This document shows, one piece after another, positions 1-9,870 of a DNA stretch of 64,000 bases (within the stretch, counting starts at the first letter, position 1; every line of letters begins with the position of its first letter). This DNA comes from Dyadobacter bucti (GTDB lineage Bacteria; Bacteroidota; Bacteroidia; Cytophagales; Spirosomataceae): positions 124,001 through 188,000 of the forward strand of contig NZ_SWFP01000009.1 in NCBI RefSeq assembly GCF_005869225.1, written 5' to 3'. A program made the translations under genes and the position numbers. The notes beneath the pieces are model-generated. The model made no database searches. It was not told the DNA's origin and was given only the letters and a program-made list of their open reading frames with translations.

Positions 1-29
1 CTTCATTACCCGAAATTAGCCAATAAAAT

Positions 30-1079
30 ATGAAATTTACTGTCGGCGAGATTGCTCAAATGCTTGATGGAACTATTGTTGGAGATGATAAAATTACTAT
101 TAATTCGGCTGCTAAAATTGAAGAAGGGCGTCCGGGTTGTATTTCTTTTCTTGCCAACAGTAAATACGAATCCTATATATACTCCACACAATCTTCTGCA
201 GTAATAGTTAGTAAAGATTTTGTCCCCAAAAAAGAAATTTCCTCCACACTTATTTATGTCGATAATGCTTACACTGCTTTCACGATCCTGCTGGAAGAGT
301 ATCAGAAGCGTATCGCCAATGACAAGTCCGGTGTGGAACAACCCAGTTTTTTAGGTGAAAACAGCAGTACCGGTGCAGGTTGTTACCGTGGCGCTTTTTC
401 CTATATCGGTAAAAACTGTACGATCGGAGACGGCGTTAAAATTTATCCCCATACCTATCTCGGAGACAATGTTACGATCGGGGATTATTCAGTAATTCAT
501 CCGGGCGTGCGTATCTATGATGACACAATCATCGGCAAAAACTGCATTATTTTCGCCAATACGGTCATCGGCAGCGACGGTTTTGGCTTTGCGCCACAGG
601 CTGACGGTACTTATAAAACCATCCCGCAGCTTGGAAACGTTGTGATCGAGGATGATGTGAGCATAGGTGCGAATTCTACAATTGATTGTGCAACAATGGG
701 CTCGACCATCATCCGGCAAGGTGTCAAAATAGATAATCTCGTGCAAATTGCACATAATGTAGAGATAGGAAAAAATACCGTAATTGCAGCCCAGTCCGGC
801 GTATCAGGATCGACGACGGTCGGTGAACAATGTATCATTGCCGGGCAGGTAGGCATCGTTGGACATATTACAATTGCCAACAATACGAAAATCGGAGCGC
901 AGAGCGGTTTAGGTAAATCTATCAAAAAGGAAGGCCTGTCTTTGTCGGGGTCACCGGCAAGAGACCTGAACGAGCATCTGAGGTCCATGGCTCTGGTAAG
1001 AAAGCTTCCTGAAATGGAGGAAAGACTGAAAGAACTGGAAAGCAAACGGGAAACTTCCGATGTTCAGGAAAGGAATTAA
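30..1079 (+). CDS. lpxD: UDP-3-O-acylglucosamine N-acyltransferase LpxD
   Basis: Third enzyme of lipid A synthesis: it transfers a hydroxyacyl chain from acyl-ACP to the free amine of UDP-3-O-acylglucosamine in the cytoplasm. The 349-residue protein has an N-terminal nucleotide-binding part (about residues 1-95), then a left-handed beta-helix of hexapeptide repeats with [IV]-G-x motifs (about 100-300) and a helical C-terminus. The family's catalytic His is seen at residue 242 in QIAHNVEIG. Length is normal. The start is the ATG after CAATAAAAT; only 29 bases precede it in the window, so its upstream neighbour is not visible. It leads the order lpxD, lpxC-fabZ, lpxA, probably an operon. Confidence 0.96.
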   Translation: MKFTVGEIAQMLDGTIVGDDKITINSAAKIEEGRPGCISFLANSKYESYIYSTQSSAVIVSKDFVPKKEISSTLIYVDNAYTAFTILLEEYQKRIANDKSGVEQPSFLGENSSTGAGCYRGAFSYIGKNCTIGDGVKIYPHTYLGDNVTIGDYSVIHPGVRIYDDTIIGKNCIIFANTVIGSDGFGFAPQADGTYKTIPQLGNVVIEDDVSIGANSTIDCATMGSTIIRQGVKIDNLVQIAHNVEIGKNTVIAAQSGVSGSTTVGEQCIIAGQVGIVGHITIANNTKIGAQSGLGKSIKKEGLSLSGSPARDLNEHLRSMALVRKLPEMEERLKELESKRETSDVQERN

Positions 1080-1163
1080 CCTAACTAATCAATATACAAA
1101 GCGGCTTTTAATCGCGGAACTACGAAATCCTCGTCGCCTTTAAGCAGAAAAGGAGAATATATA

Positions 1164-2555
1164 ATGAACGAAAAACAACAAACCATTTCCAGGTCAGTAT
1201 CCGTAACAGGAGTGGGTTTGCATACAGGTGTCGTGGCTACAATGACTTTTGTCCCTGCTGCCGCAAACCACGGATATAAATTTCAACGTGTTGACTTACC
1301 GGATCAGCCAATTGTAGACGCTGATGTTGATAATGTGGTGGATCTTTCCAGAGGTACTACCATTGAGCAAAACGGAGCGAGGATTCATACCGTTGAACAC
1401 ACCCTAGCAGCACTTGTGGGATTACAGATTGATAACGTACTGATCCAACTGGACGGCCCGGAGCCACCAATCATGGATGGTAGCTCGATCAAATTTGTGG
1501 ATGCTTTGCTTGATGCAGGGATTGAAGAACAAAATGCATACCGTAACTATTTTGAAGTTCCGGAATATGTGCATTACAAAAACCTGGAGAAGGATACCGA
1601 ACTGGTAGCATTGCCGCTTTCAGATTACCGACTGACTGTTATGGTTGATTATAACTCGACGGTTATCAGTAGCCAGCATGCTTCTTTGAATGATATTACA
1701 CTCTTTAAAGATGATATAGCTAAGTGCCGGACTTTCGTATTCCTGCATGAACTGGAGGCACTCTACCGCCAGAATCTGATCAAAGGAGGGGATCTTACCA
1801 ATGCCATTGTTATTGTAGACAGAGAAGTGCAGGATGGTGAGCTTGATCATCTTTCCCAATTACTGAACAAGCCGAAAGTAAGTGTAAATAAATCGAAGGG
1901 CATTCTTAATAATGTAGACCTTCATTATTCCAATGAAATGGCCAGGCACAAGCTGCTTGATCTCATTGGAGATCTGGCACTCATTGGTCGGCCGATCAAG
2001 GCACAGATACTTGCTGCCAGGCCGGGGCATGCAGCCAACGTTGCGCTTGCTAAAAAGATAAAAAAACTGATCAAGTCGGGCAAAGGAGATATTCCTCAGT
2101 ACGATCCGAATAAAGCGCCGGTGTTTGATATCAATCAGATCGGGCAGCTGCTTGCTCACCGTTATCCGTTTCAGATGATTGACAAGATCATTGCCCTGGA
2201 CGAAAATAGCGTAGTAGGTGTAAAGAATGTGACGATCAATGAACAGTTTTTTCTTGGACATTTTCCCGGAAATCCTGTGATGCCAGGTGTTTTGCAGCTG
2301 GAAGCTATGGCTCAGACAGGAGGAATACTGGTACTTACCAGTGTGCCTGACCCGGATAATTACTGGCCCTACCTGATTGGAATTGATGCCTGCCGTTTCC
2401 GGAGAAACGTTTTTCCAGGCGATACGGTAATTTTTAAATGTGAATTCACTTCTCCGATGAAACGGGGAATCGTCAAAATGAGTGGCCGGGGATATGTTGC
2501 CGGACAATTGGTGTGTGAAGCGGACATGATAGCTAGCCTGGTAAAGAAAAAATGA
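1164..2555 (+). CDS. lpxC/fabZ: Bifunctional LpxC deacetylase / FabZ dehydratase
   Basis: A fusion of two enzymes. Residues 1 to about 305 are UDP-3-O-acyl-N-acetylglucosamine deacetylase, the committed zinc-dependent step of lipid A synthesis, with the Zn motif HTVEH and the RHKLLDLIGDLALIG segment. Residues about 320-463 are the hot-dog fold (3R)-hydroxyacyl-ACP dehydratase FabZ, with LLAHRYPFQMIDKI and the active-site stretch GHFPGNPVMPGVLQLEAMAQ. The fusion is typical of Bacteroidota and couples two enzymes that compete for hydroxyacyl-ACP. A clear AAAGGAG lies shortly before the ATG, stronger than most ribosome sites here. Its stop overlaps the lpxA start (ATGA), so the two are translationally coupled. 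It follows lpxD after 84 bp without a terminator. Confidence 0.97.
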   Translation: MNEKQQTISRSVSVTGVGLHTGVVATMTFVPAAANHGYKFQRVDLPDQPIVDADVDNVVDLSRGTTIEQNGARIHTVEHTLAALVGLQIDNVLIQLDGPEPPIMDGSSIKFVDALLDAGIEEQNAYRNYFEVPEYVHYKNLEKDTELVALPLSDYRLTVMVDYNSTVISSQHASLNDITLFKDDIAKCRTFVFLHELEALYRQNLIKGGDLTNAIVIVDREVQDGELDHLSQLLNKPKVSVNKSKGILNNVDLHYSNEMARHKLLDLIGDLALIGRPIKAQILAARPGHAANVALAKKIKKLIKSGKGDIPQYDPNKAPVFDINQIGQLLAHRYPFQMIDKIIALDENSVVGVKNVTINEQFFLGHFPGNPVMPGVLQLEAMAQTGGILVLTSVPDPDNYWPYLIGIDACRFRRNVFPGDTVIFKCEFTSPMKRGIVKMSGRGYVAGQLVCEADMIASLVKKK

Positions 2556-3364
2556 CTCAATCATTAGCATATATCCATTCTGACGCCAGGATCGCTCAGA
2601 ATGTAGAAATTGAACCCTTCGCGATGATACACAAAGATGTGGAAATCGGCGAGGGTACCTGGATAGGATCGCATGCAGTCATTAACTCGGGCGCAAGAAT
2701 AGGGAAAAACTGCAAAGTTTATCCGGGGGCGGTGATTTCCTCAACACCCCAGGATCTTAAGTATAATAACGAATATACTTTAACGATTATCGGCGATAAT
2801 ACCACCATACGTGAGTATGCAACAATCAGTAGAGGTACCGAAGAGCATTGGAAAACAGTGGTCGGCTCAGACTGCCTGATCATGGCCTATGCCCACGTCG
2901 CACATGATTGCCGGGTCGGGAACAGCTGCATTATCGGAAACAATGTACAGATGGCCGGGCACGTGCATGTAGGTGACTGGGCAATTATCAGTGCGCTGAG
3001 CGCGGTGCATCAGTTTGTAAAAGTCGGTGCCCACGCCTTTGTTTCCGGAGCTTCGCTCGTACGTAAAGATGTGCCGCCATTTACAAAAGCAGCAAGAGAG
3101 CCGATTTCCTACGCCGGTATCAACTCTGTAGGTCTGAGGCGTCGTGGGTTCAGTAATGAAAAGATTGTTGAAATCCAGAATATTTACCGCCTCATTTACA
3201 TGAAAGGGCTCAATAATGCAGAAGCTCTTCAAAAAATCGAACTCGAACTACCCCCTTCCAATGAACGGGACGAGATCATTAATTTTATCCGTAATTCTGA
3301 AAGAGGTATTATGAAAAGCCCTTTTCAGACCGCCGGAACAGTCGATCCCGAATCGCAGCAATAG
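2552..3364 (+). CDS. lpxA: UDP-N-acetylglucosamine O-acyltransferase LpxA
   Basis: First enzyme of lipid A synthesis; it moves a hydroxyacyl chain from ACP to the 3-OH of UDP-GlcNAc. The 270 residues show a hexapeptide-repeat beta-helix over about the first 190 residues and an alpha-helical C-terminal cap. The catalytic His sits in AYAHVAHDCRVGN, as in the E. coli enzyme. Length is normal. It overlaps the lpxC-fabZ stop by 4 bases and closes the operon. The 30 bases to the convergent MOSC gene contain no obvious terminator hairpin. Confidence 0.97.
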   Translation: MTQSLAYIHSDARIAQNVEIEPFAMIHKDVEIGEGTWIGSHAVINSGARIGKNCKVYPGAVISSTPQDLKYNNEYTLTIIGDNTTIREYATISRGTEEHWKTVVGSDCLIMAYAHVAHDCRVGNSCIIGNNVQMAGHVHVGDWAIISALSAVHQFVKVGAHAFVSGASLVRKDVPPFTKAAREPISYAGINSVGLRRRGFSNEKIVEIQNIYRLIYMKGLNNAEALQKIELELPPSNERDEIINFIRNSERGIMKSPFQTAGTVDPESQQ

Positions 3365-3394
3365 CAGTAACGTCAGAAGGAAAGATGCAGATTT

Positions 3395-4189
3395 CTATAC
3401 CAAAGTAATCTCATCTCCTTCGCAGACTGTTCCCGTGCCTCTCCCCACAAGGTTCTGACCAAAAAGTATTTTATTATTTACTCTGCGAAAAGACGCAAGA
3501 GTTTTAAGGGGTTCTGCGCCTTTTTCGCCGGTTTTTGGATCAATGGTCGTAAGTACGCACCGGGCACAGGGTTTCACAACATCGAAAGACAAGCTGCCGA
3601 TCCTGATTGACTTCCAGGCATCCTCCGAAAACGGACCGGTGCCGGTTACCACAAAATTCGGTCGGAAGCGCCTCATTTCAATTGCTTCCGGAAGTCTGGA
3701 ATTGAGATCATCCAGGGAACCTTGGGAGATTAGTAAAAACGGAAATCCGTCCGCGAAGCTTACTGCTTCTCCATGCAATGCATATCTCGGATCAGCCGGG
3801 CGTCTGGTTGATTCGGGCATCATTACGATCCTTACATTTTTATCCAGTTGTTTACTCAGCCATGCATCAGCTTCGTCGCTGACTGTTACAGCCTGCACGA
3901 TATCGTCCCACACTTTTACTTCAATATTTGCTCCGGAAACCGGGGTGTAAGGAACAAAAACTTCATTTCCAGGCTCAAAACGGCTTGATATGACCAATCC
4001 ATTTTCCAGAAGTGAAATATCAAGCAAGGCCATCTTACTGAAAACACGCTGCGTCAGAAACACGCCATCCTCATCTACGATCATCCAGCGTCTGTCGAAT
4101 TTCAAGCCTTTTTCTTCTACTTCGGACGCATTCAAACGAATGCCGCCCAGCGATTTTACGGGATAGATCCATATTTCCGAAAGTACCAT
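3395..4189 (-). CDS. MOSC domain protein (YcbX/mARC-like)
   Basis: 264 residues with an N-terminal MOSC beta-barrel domain (about 1-110, starting LSEIWIYPVKSLGGI) and a MOSC domain (about 120-264). The conserved cysteine region KPCARCVLTTIDPKTGE matches the molybdenum-cofactor-binding Cys of the YcbX/mARC group, which reduce N-hydroxylated compounds using electrons from a partner. No fused ferredoxin domain is present, unlike E. coli YcbX, so a separate electron donor is implied (inference). It lies 15 bp downstream of tsaD on the same strand and is probably cotranscribed. Substrate unknown. Confidence 0.85.
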   Translation of the reverse strand: MVLSEIWIYPVKSLGGIRLNASEVEEKGLKFDRRWMIVDEDGVFLTQRVFSKMALLDISLLENGLVISSRFEPGNEVFVPYTPVSGANIEVKVWDDIVQAVTVSDEADAWLSKQLDKNVRIVMMPESTRRPADPRYALHGEAVSFADGFPFLLISQGSLDDLNSRLPEAIEMRRFRPNFVVTGTGPFSEDAWKSIRIGSLSFDVVKPCARCVLTTIDPKTGEKGAEPLKTLASFRRVNNKILFGQNLVGRGTGTVCEGDEITLV

Positions 4190-4204
4190 ATTGAAGCAGA
4201 TAGG

Positions 4205-5212
4205 TTAATGAGAACTGAATTCCATTTTAGCCAGCGGACTGACCGTTTGATCACAAAAATCGTTTTCCAGAAATTTATAATGTGCGGCAATCGCGATCAT
4301 AGCCGCGTTGTCGGTGCAATATTCAAAAGCAGGAATGTACACTTTCCAGCCAAGTTTCTCTCCGAGTTCCAGAAGTGATTTGCGCAGACCTGAATTGGCA
4401 GATACCCCTCCTGCAATCGCAATTTCTTTTATACCTGTTTCCTTTGACGCTTTTTTTAATTTTTTTAACAAAATATTAATAAGCGTAAACTGAATGCTGG
4501 CGCAAATGTCGGATATATTCTGTGATACAAAATCCGGATTTTCGCGGATCTGTTTTTGTAAAAAATACATGAAAGAAGTCTTGATCCCGCTGAATGAGAA
4601 ATCCAGTCCGGGCATTTCCGGAAGTGGAAAAGGATATGCTGCCGGGTTGCCATCAGACGCATACTTATCAATCAACGGGCCTCCCGGATAAGGCAGATCC
4701 AGAAGCTTCGCAGTTTTGTCAAAGGCCTCCCCAACCGCATCATCCTTGGTTTCTCCTATAATTTCCATTTCCAGCGGGCCGCTGACTTTTACAATCTGCG
4801 TATGTCCGCCGCTCACTGTCAGGCACAAAAACGGGAACGCAGGCTTGGGATCTTCTATGAAATGGGCAAGCACATGCGCCTGCATGTGATGTATATCAAT
4901 CAAAGGGATATTTAATCCCAAAGCCATCGACTTAGCGAAGGATGTTCCTACCAGCAACGCACCAAGCAGACCCGGCCCTTTGGTGAAAGCAATGGCATCC
5001 AGGTCTTTTTTTGTTACTTTTGCATCATTCAAAGCCTTATCCACCACCGGCAGAATATGTTGTTGGTGGGCACGGGAAGCCAGTTCAGGTACAACGCCGC
5101 CGTATTGTGTGTGAATGAGTTGTGTAGCAACAACATTGGATCGGATTTTCCCGTTAGTTATAACAGCTGCGGAGGTTTCGTCACAAGACGATTCTATGGC
5201 GAGGATATTCAT
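4205..5212 (-). CDS. tsaD: tRNA threonylcarbamoyladenosine transferase TsaD
   Basis: Universal ASKHA-fold enzyme that, with TsaB and TsaE, transfers the threonylcarbamoyl group to A37 of ANN-decoding tRNAs. The 335 residues begin ILAIESSCDETSAAV, and the metal-binding histidines are in HHMQAHVLAH. LTVSGGHTQ, DDAVGEAFDK, PGGPLID and AGGVSANSGLR are the expected motifs. Length is normal. It is divergent from the TamB-like gene across 68 bp. A minus-strand TAATTTTG (-7 type element) at 5229-5236 could give a very short leader. A MOSC gene follows. Confidence 0.97.
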   Translation of the reverse strand: MNILAIESSCDETSAAVITNGKIRSNVVATQLIHTQYGGVVPELASRAHQQHILPVVDKALNDAKVTKKDLDAIAFTKGPGLLGALLVGTSFAKSMALGLNIPLIDIHHMQAHVLAHFIEDPKPAFPFLCLTVSGGHTQIVKVSGPLEMEIIGETKDDAVGEAFDKTAKLLDLPYPGGPLIDKYASDGNPAAYPFPLPEMPGLDFSFSGIKTSFMYFLQKQIRENPDFVSQNISDICASIQFTLINILLKKLKKASKETGIKEIAIAGGVSANSGLRKSLLELGEKLGWKVYIPAFEYCTDNAAMIAIAAHYKFLENDFCDQTVSPLAKMEFSSH

Positions 5213-5228
5213 ACTTTGAATTTATTCG

Positions 5229-5236
5229 CAAAATTA
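5229..5236 (-). promoter_or_regulatory. Possible -7 element for tsaD
   Basis: On the minus strand this reads TAATTTTG, an exact match to the Bacteroidota -7 consensus TAnnTTTG, 17 bases before the tsaD ATG. No clear -33 TTG lies at the right distance, and the implied leader is only about 10 nucleotides. Confidence 0.3.
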
Positions 5237-5280
5237 AGCATTAACAATAAGATAAGCAGTATTGAACTGCGAAGCTATAT

Positions 5281-8200
5281 ATGTTAAAATTCCTGAAGGC
5301 GTTTGGTAATGTATTGATTGTGGTTATCATTTTCGCGCTGCTGGCGCTTGGAATTGCTACAATCGCCCTTCAGCTTCCTTCCGTTCAAACCTGGGCCGTA
5401 CAGGCAGCAACCGCTTCTGTTTCTGAAAAACTCGGCTATCCGATTACCATAGAAAAAGTAAACATCAAATGGTTTGATGTCGTATCCCTGGAAGGCATTT
5501 CAGTGAAAGATACAAACCAGCAGGACATGATCGATGTCGGCAGGATTGACGTCAATCTCAATGTGCGCAACATTATTAACAATTCGTCCCGGGAGATATT
5601 TCTGGACGAAGTGAATGTATTCCAGCCGGATGTGCACCTCGTTGTAGTCCCTGGTTCGGGCTCGCTCAATATTGATGGTTTTATAGAAAGTATCAACGAA
5701 CTGACCCGTCCGGCAACGCCCCGCCCGCCCAACGCCCCGGAAAATAACACGCCATTTGTCATTGGAAAATCGAAGGTGATAGACGGAACCTTCAGTTACG
5801 ATGACCCCAGAAACCGACGGGATAAAGGTCCGAGGGTTTTTGATTACTCACATTTTGAGCTAAACCATCTCAGCGGGGATTTAAAAGACTTTCTCGTTCA
5901 GGGGGATACCATATCATTTATCGCTAAAAACCTTAAAACGGTTGATAAACAAACCGGGTTGAAAATGCATGATCTGGATACCCGCTTCCTGTTTTGTCAG
6001 AAAAAAATGGAGCTGAAAGAGCTCGACGCGCATATAGGCAGCTCTTATCTGAAAGATGAGATCATCTTCTATTATAACCGGTCCGGCGAGCTGGGTGATT
6101 TTAATCATAAAGTGCGGATGACGGGGCATCTGGTCGGCAGCCATATTCATTCGCAGGATCTGGGATTATTTTCGAGCTACGTCGACGGACTCCATGAAAC
6201 CTGGAAAATTTCCGGGGATTTCAATGGAAAAGTGGATGATTTCGTACTTACCAATACGGATCTTTATTTTGGAAAAGGGAGCCGGCTGGTAGGTGATTTA
6301 GGTTTTAAAGGGTTGCCGCAGATCGAAGGCGTTCAGATGGATATCCGCTTATCTCTGTCTAAAGTTCTTCCGGAAGATATCATTCAGTATTACCCCGAGT
6401 GGGACATGCATCCTACGCTGAACAAGTTCGGGCTCACACTTCTGGATGGGACATTTAAAGGTACATTGGAAGATTTTGCTGTCAATGCGTCGGCTTCATC
6501 AGGTTTGGGTGAAATAGCCGGTGACCTGGTTTTCCATGTTTCGGATTCCAGAACAACTACCTATTCGGGTGAAATCCATACGTCCGGATTTGAACTCGGG
6601 ACCTTGCTGGACCAAAAGGAAACCTGGCAAAAGCTGGACTTTGGCGGGAAAGTGGTTGGGAAAGGGACCGAGCTGCAATTTGCTTCCACGGACATGAATG
6701 CCCTGGTGAGCAGGGTCGGCTTCCGGAATTACGATTACAGGGATATACGGCTGAAAGGCAACCTTCAGAATCAGTACTTTAACGGGCAGGTCAGTGCAAG
6801 GGATAGTAATTTTGTCGTCGATCTGGAAGGAGAGTTTGACCTTTCGAAGCCGCAGAATTCTTTTGATTTACAGGGTGTTGTCGAGAAGGCAAATCTGAGG
6901 GAGCTGGGTTTTGTCGAGGACCCGATTACTTTACGTACAGAGCTTAATGTTAATGTTTCGGGTAATACAATCGATGAACTGACCGGCGATGCGAAACTGC
7001 TCAATACTTATCTGTTGATGACGAACAAAGAAAGAAACCTGGTTATTGACACCCTTGTTTTCTCATCTTCTCAGCAGGAAGACAAACGCAGGCTTCAGCT
7101 GGAAAGTGAGTTTCTTACAGCAAAAGCGGAGGGTACTTTTTTACCTACCGAAGCTTGGGGGGACGTCACCAGGGTTTTGGATGAATATAAACTTTACTTC
7201 TTTGAAAATGAGGCAAACCGTGCGGGATATTACGCCAAAAAGCCTGTAGAGTCTTCTCAGAGAAGGTATCAGATAGATTATGAGGTCGAAACCAGAAACC
7301 TTTCCCGGTTCCTGGCTTTTTTAAGTCCTGACATTTATGTTTCAAAAGGGGCAAAAGTGGAAGGGACTTTTAAAATGGGAAATACTGCTTTTCTTACTTT
7401 GAATGCGATTTCGGATACCCTTAGATATGGGAAAAATGAATTTGTAGATTCTGAGGTAGATGTAACAACCTCGAAGTTTGTGAATAGCGCCGAAGTACTC
7501 GCCTCTGTCCTTATCACTTCAGGGCAGCAGAAAATGAGTGTGCTTGTGCCCACAGAAAAACTGGAGCTGGAAGGTACCTGGGATGTAGATCACATCGATT
7601 TTAATGGCGCATTGAATGAGGTCAAGAGCACAAACAGTGCCAGTCTGGCCGGAGAGATACGCTTTTTACCCGAGGGGCTCGATATTGGCTTTAAAAATTC
7701 CAAATTAAAACTGCTGGAAGAAGAGTGGAATGTGCCGTCCGAAAGCCTCATTTCAATAGTTGGAAAGGATGTGAATTTCAGGAATGTAGGTTTAGTAAGC
7801 GGAAAGCAGCGCATTTTCCTGAGTGGTTCCGCGTCTGAAAACCCTGATAAAAACCTGGTGCTGGATGTCAGGAATTTCAAGCTGGGAAGCCTTAACCCTG
7901 TATTGAATACACAGCTTGCAGGCATAATGGATGGCTCCGCCAAGGTGAAAGATGTGTACAATAGCGTATTATTAGATGCAAATTTTAACATAGAAAGCCT
8001 TGGCTACGGGCAGTATGAGTTCGGGAATCTGTCGGGTACCAGCTATTGGGACCAGGTTACGAGTGAGCTGCAGATCGATGCCCAGCTTAATAAGAACGCG
8101 CGGAGAGTTTTTAATCTGACTGGTGCCTACCGGCCAAAACTGGGTGAGAATACGCTCAATCTGAAAGCTATTTTTAATCATATCGACTTCAAAGCTCTCG

Positions 8201-9870
8201 AACCTTTTACCGAAGGGCTGATATCAGACGTCGGCGGAAGCGCGCAGGGCACTGTTCTTATCAAAGGGGTAGTGGACGCTCCGGTTCTGGAAGGATCTTT
8301 GATGGTGGAGAAGGGAAGGATGAAATTTGACTATCTGCAGTCTGTTTTTACGTTTAGCGACAAGATCAATTTTACAGAAAGTGAAATTACCTGTAACAAC
8401 ATCCTGCTCACTGATACAGATGGAAACACTGCAACGCTTCGTGGTGGTGTGTTTCATGACGGTTTTAAGTACTTTTCTCTGGGTTTCAATGCCGACCTGC
8501 GCAATTTCAAGATACTGAATACAACTCCGCCTGACAACGATACTTTTTACGGCACTGCCTATGTCACCGGTCCCGTGGCTGTTTTCGGGCCGATAGACAA
8601 TCTTAATATTGAGGCGAATGTAACCAGTAATAAGGGAACCAAAATTCATATACCGCTGGACGGTGCCACCGAAGTTGCAACGCAGGATTACATTCAGTTT
8701 GTGAGCAAGCTTCCGTTGGAGGACAATCAGAGCAGTTCAGATTCTGTCGCCCGGAAACAGATTAGCGGCGGTATAAAAATGGATTTTAATTTTAACCTCA
8801 CACCGGATGCTACCTGCGAGATTATATTCGACCGTCAAACCGGTGATATCATTCGCGGAAACGGTAGCGGCAGGCTCAATCTGAACATCGATACAAAGGG
8901 CGATTTTACAATGGCTGGTACCTATGAAATCGAAAGAGGTGAGTACAATTTTACACTTCAGAATATCATTAATAAGAAGTTCAGCATCAAGCCGGGTAGC
9001 AGAATTGTGTGGTCGGGCGATCCTTACGGGGCGCAACTGGATGTCAAGGCTGGTTATACCCAAATGGTTTCGCTCGCCGGTGTACTGCCAAGTTCAAGTA
9101 CCTCAACCGGCTCCGGCGGTGATGCATTATCCAGAAGGTATCCGGTAGAAGTAACCATTGGATTGTCAGAAAGGCTGATGTCGCCACAGATCCGGTACGA
9201 CCTTAAAATTTTGGATAATCCGTCATTGAGCAATTACCGTGGACAGCTGGAAGCATTTCAGAACAAACTGAAATCGGATGAACAGGAACTTAGCCGCCAG
9301 GTAAGCAGCTTGCTGGTCGTAAATCAATTGTTGCCGGAAAGCAGTCTGGCAGGACAAACAAGCAATCAGAATTTCCTGGGAAGCAGTATCAGTGAGCTGG
9401 TTTCGAATCAGATAAGCCGTTGGGCTTCGGGGATCAATGAGAATCTGGAAGTGGGTGTGTCCGGCCTTTCTCTTGACCAGAATGCGCTCAATAATCTTCA
9501 GCTCCGATTTTCTTACCGGTTCCTCAACGATCGTTTCAGGGTAACCAGAGACGGGCGCTTTACATCCGGCACCCAGACCGGCGCTACCCAGTATGATGCC
9601 GCCACTTTGCTTGGCGAATGGACTCTGGAGTATTGGCTGAACAGTACGGGTTCAGTCAGGGTAAAAGCATATAACCGTAACATTCAGAACTCTTTTCTTA
9701 CCAACACGCTCACAACGGGTGGTGTGAGCATGCAGTTTACGCATAGCTTCAACCGGTTCGGGATGATGCCGAAGCCAACAGTCCAGATTCCCTACATACT
9801 CCCGCCGGACTCTACCCGCCAGGATTCTACGGGGAAAAAGCTGCTTTCAAACAAAGAATCTACACGTTAG
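5281..9870 (+). CDS. TamB-like translocation/assembly module protein (DUF490)
   Basis: 1529-residue envelope protein of the TamB/AsmA-like bridge family. An N-terminal membrane anchor (about residues 8-30) is followed by more than 1000 residues of periplasmic beta-rich repeats and a C-terminal TamB domain (about 1080-1460). In that domain the stretch GTYEIERGEYNFTLQNIINK and the following GDPYGAQLDVKAGY are family-typical. The family forms a hydrophobic groove between inner and outer membrane, used for beta-barrel assembly or phospholipid transfer. No TamA/Omp85 partner lies nearby in the window. The C-terminus ends in a Ser/Lys-rich tail. Its last 11 bases overlap tail-to-tail with the convergent thioesterase gene. 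Start chosen because a strong signal anchor begins there. Confidence 0.92.
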   Translation: MLKFLKAFGNVLIVVIIFALLALGIATIALQLPSVQTWAVQAATASVSEKLGYPITIEKVNIKWFDVVSLEGISVKDTNQQDMIDVGRIDVNLNVRNIINNSSREIFLDEVNVFQPDVHLVVVPGSGSLNIDGFIESINELTRPATPRPPNAPENNTPFVIGKSKVIDGTFSYDDPRNRRDKGPRVFDYSHFELNHLSGDLKDFLVQGDTISFIAKNLKTVDKQTGLKMHDLDTRFLFCQKKMELKELDAHIGSSYLKDEIIFYYNRSGELGDFNHKVRMTGHLVGSHIHSQDLGLFSSYVDGLHETWKISGDFNGKVDDFVLTNTDLYFGKGSRLVGDLGFKGLPQIEGVQMDIRLSLSKVLPEDIIQYYPEWDMHPTLNKFGLTLLDGTFKGTLEDFAVNASASSGLGEIAGDLVFHVSDSRTTTYSGEIHTSGFELGTLLDQKETWQKLDFGGKVVGKGTELQFASTDMNALVSRVGFRNYDYRDIRLKGNLQNQYFNGQVSARDSNFVVDLEGEFDLSKPQNSFDLQGVVEKANLRELGFVEDPITLRTELNVNVSGNTIDELTGDAKLLNTYLLMTNKERNLVIDTLVFSSSQQEDKRRLQLESEFLTAKAEGTFLPTEAWGDVTRVLDEYKLYFFENEANRAGYYAKKPVESSQRRYQIDYEVETRNLSRFLAFLSPDIYVSKGAKVEGTFKMGNTAFLTLNAISDTLRYGKNEFVDSEVDVTTSKFVNSAEVLASVLITSGQQKMSVLVPTEKLELEGTWDVDHIDFNGALNEVKSTNSASLAGEIRFLPEGLDIGFKNSKLKLLEEEWNVPSESLISIVGKDVNFRNVGLVSGKQRIFLSGSASENPDKNLVLDVRNFKLGSLNPVLNTQLAGIMDGSAKVKDVYNSVLLDANFNIESLGYGQYEFGNLSGTSYWDQVTSELQIDAQLNKNARRVFNLTGAYRPKLGENTLNLKAIFNHIDFKALEPFTEGLISDVGGSAQGTVLIKGVVDAPVLEGSLMVEKGRMKFDYLQSVFTFSDKINFTESEITCNNILLTDTDGNTATLRGGVFHDGFKYFSLGFNADLRNFKILNTTPPDNDTFYGTAYVTGPVAVFGPIDNLNIEANVTSNKGTKIHIPLDGATEVATQDYIQFVSKLPLEDNQSSSDSVARKQISGGIKMDFNFNLTPDATCEIIFDRQTGDIIRGNGSGRLNLNIDTKGDFTMAGTYEIERGEYNFTLQNIINKKFSIKPGSRIVWSGDPYGAQLDVKAGYTQMVSLAGVLPSSSTSTGSGGDALSRRYPVEVTIGLSERLMSPQIRYDLKILDNPSLSNYRGQLEAFQNKLKSDEQELSRQVSSLLVVNQLLPESSLAGQTSNQNFLGSSISELVSNQISRWASGINENLEVGVSGLSLDQNALNNLQLRFSYRFLNDRFRVTRDGRFTSGTQTGATQYDAATLLGEWTLEYWLNSTGSVRVKAYNRNIQNSFLTNTLTTGGVSMQFTHSFNRFGMMPKPTVQIPYILPPDSTRQDSTGKKLLSNKESTR

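Noticed and set aside
1860..2570. 236-residue minus-strand ORF over lpxC-fabZ
   Set aside because: Antisense to a well-conserved gene, no recognisable motif; coding signal belongs to the plus strand.
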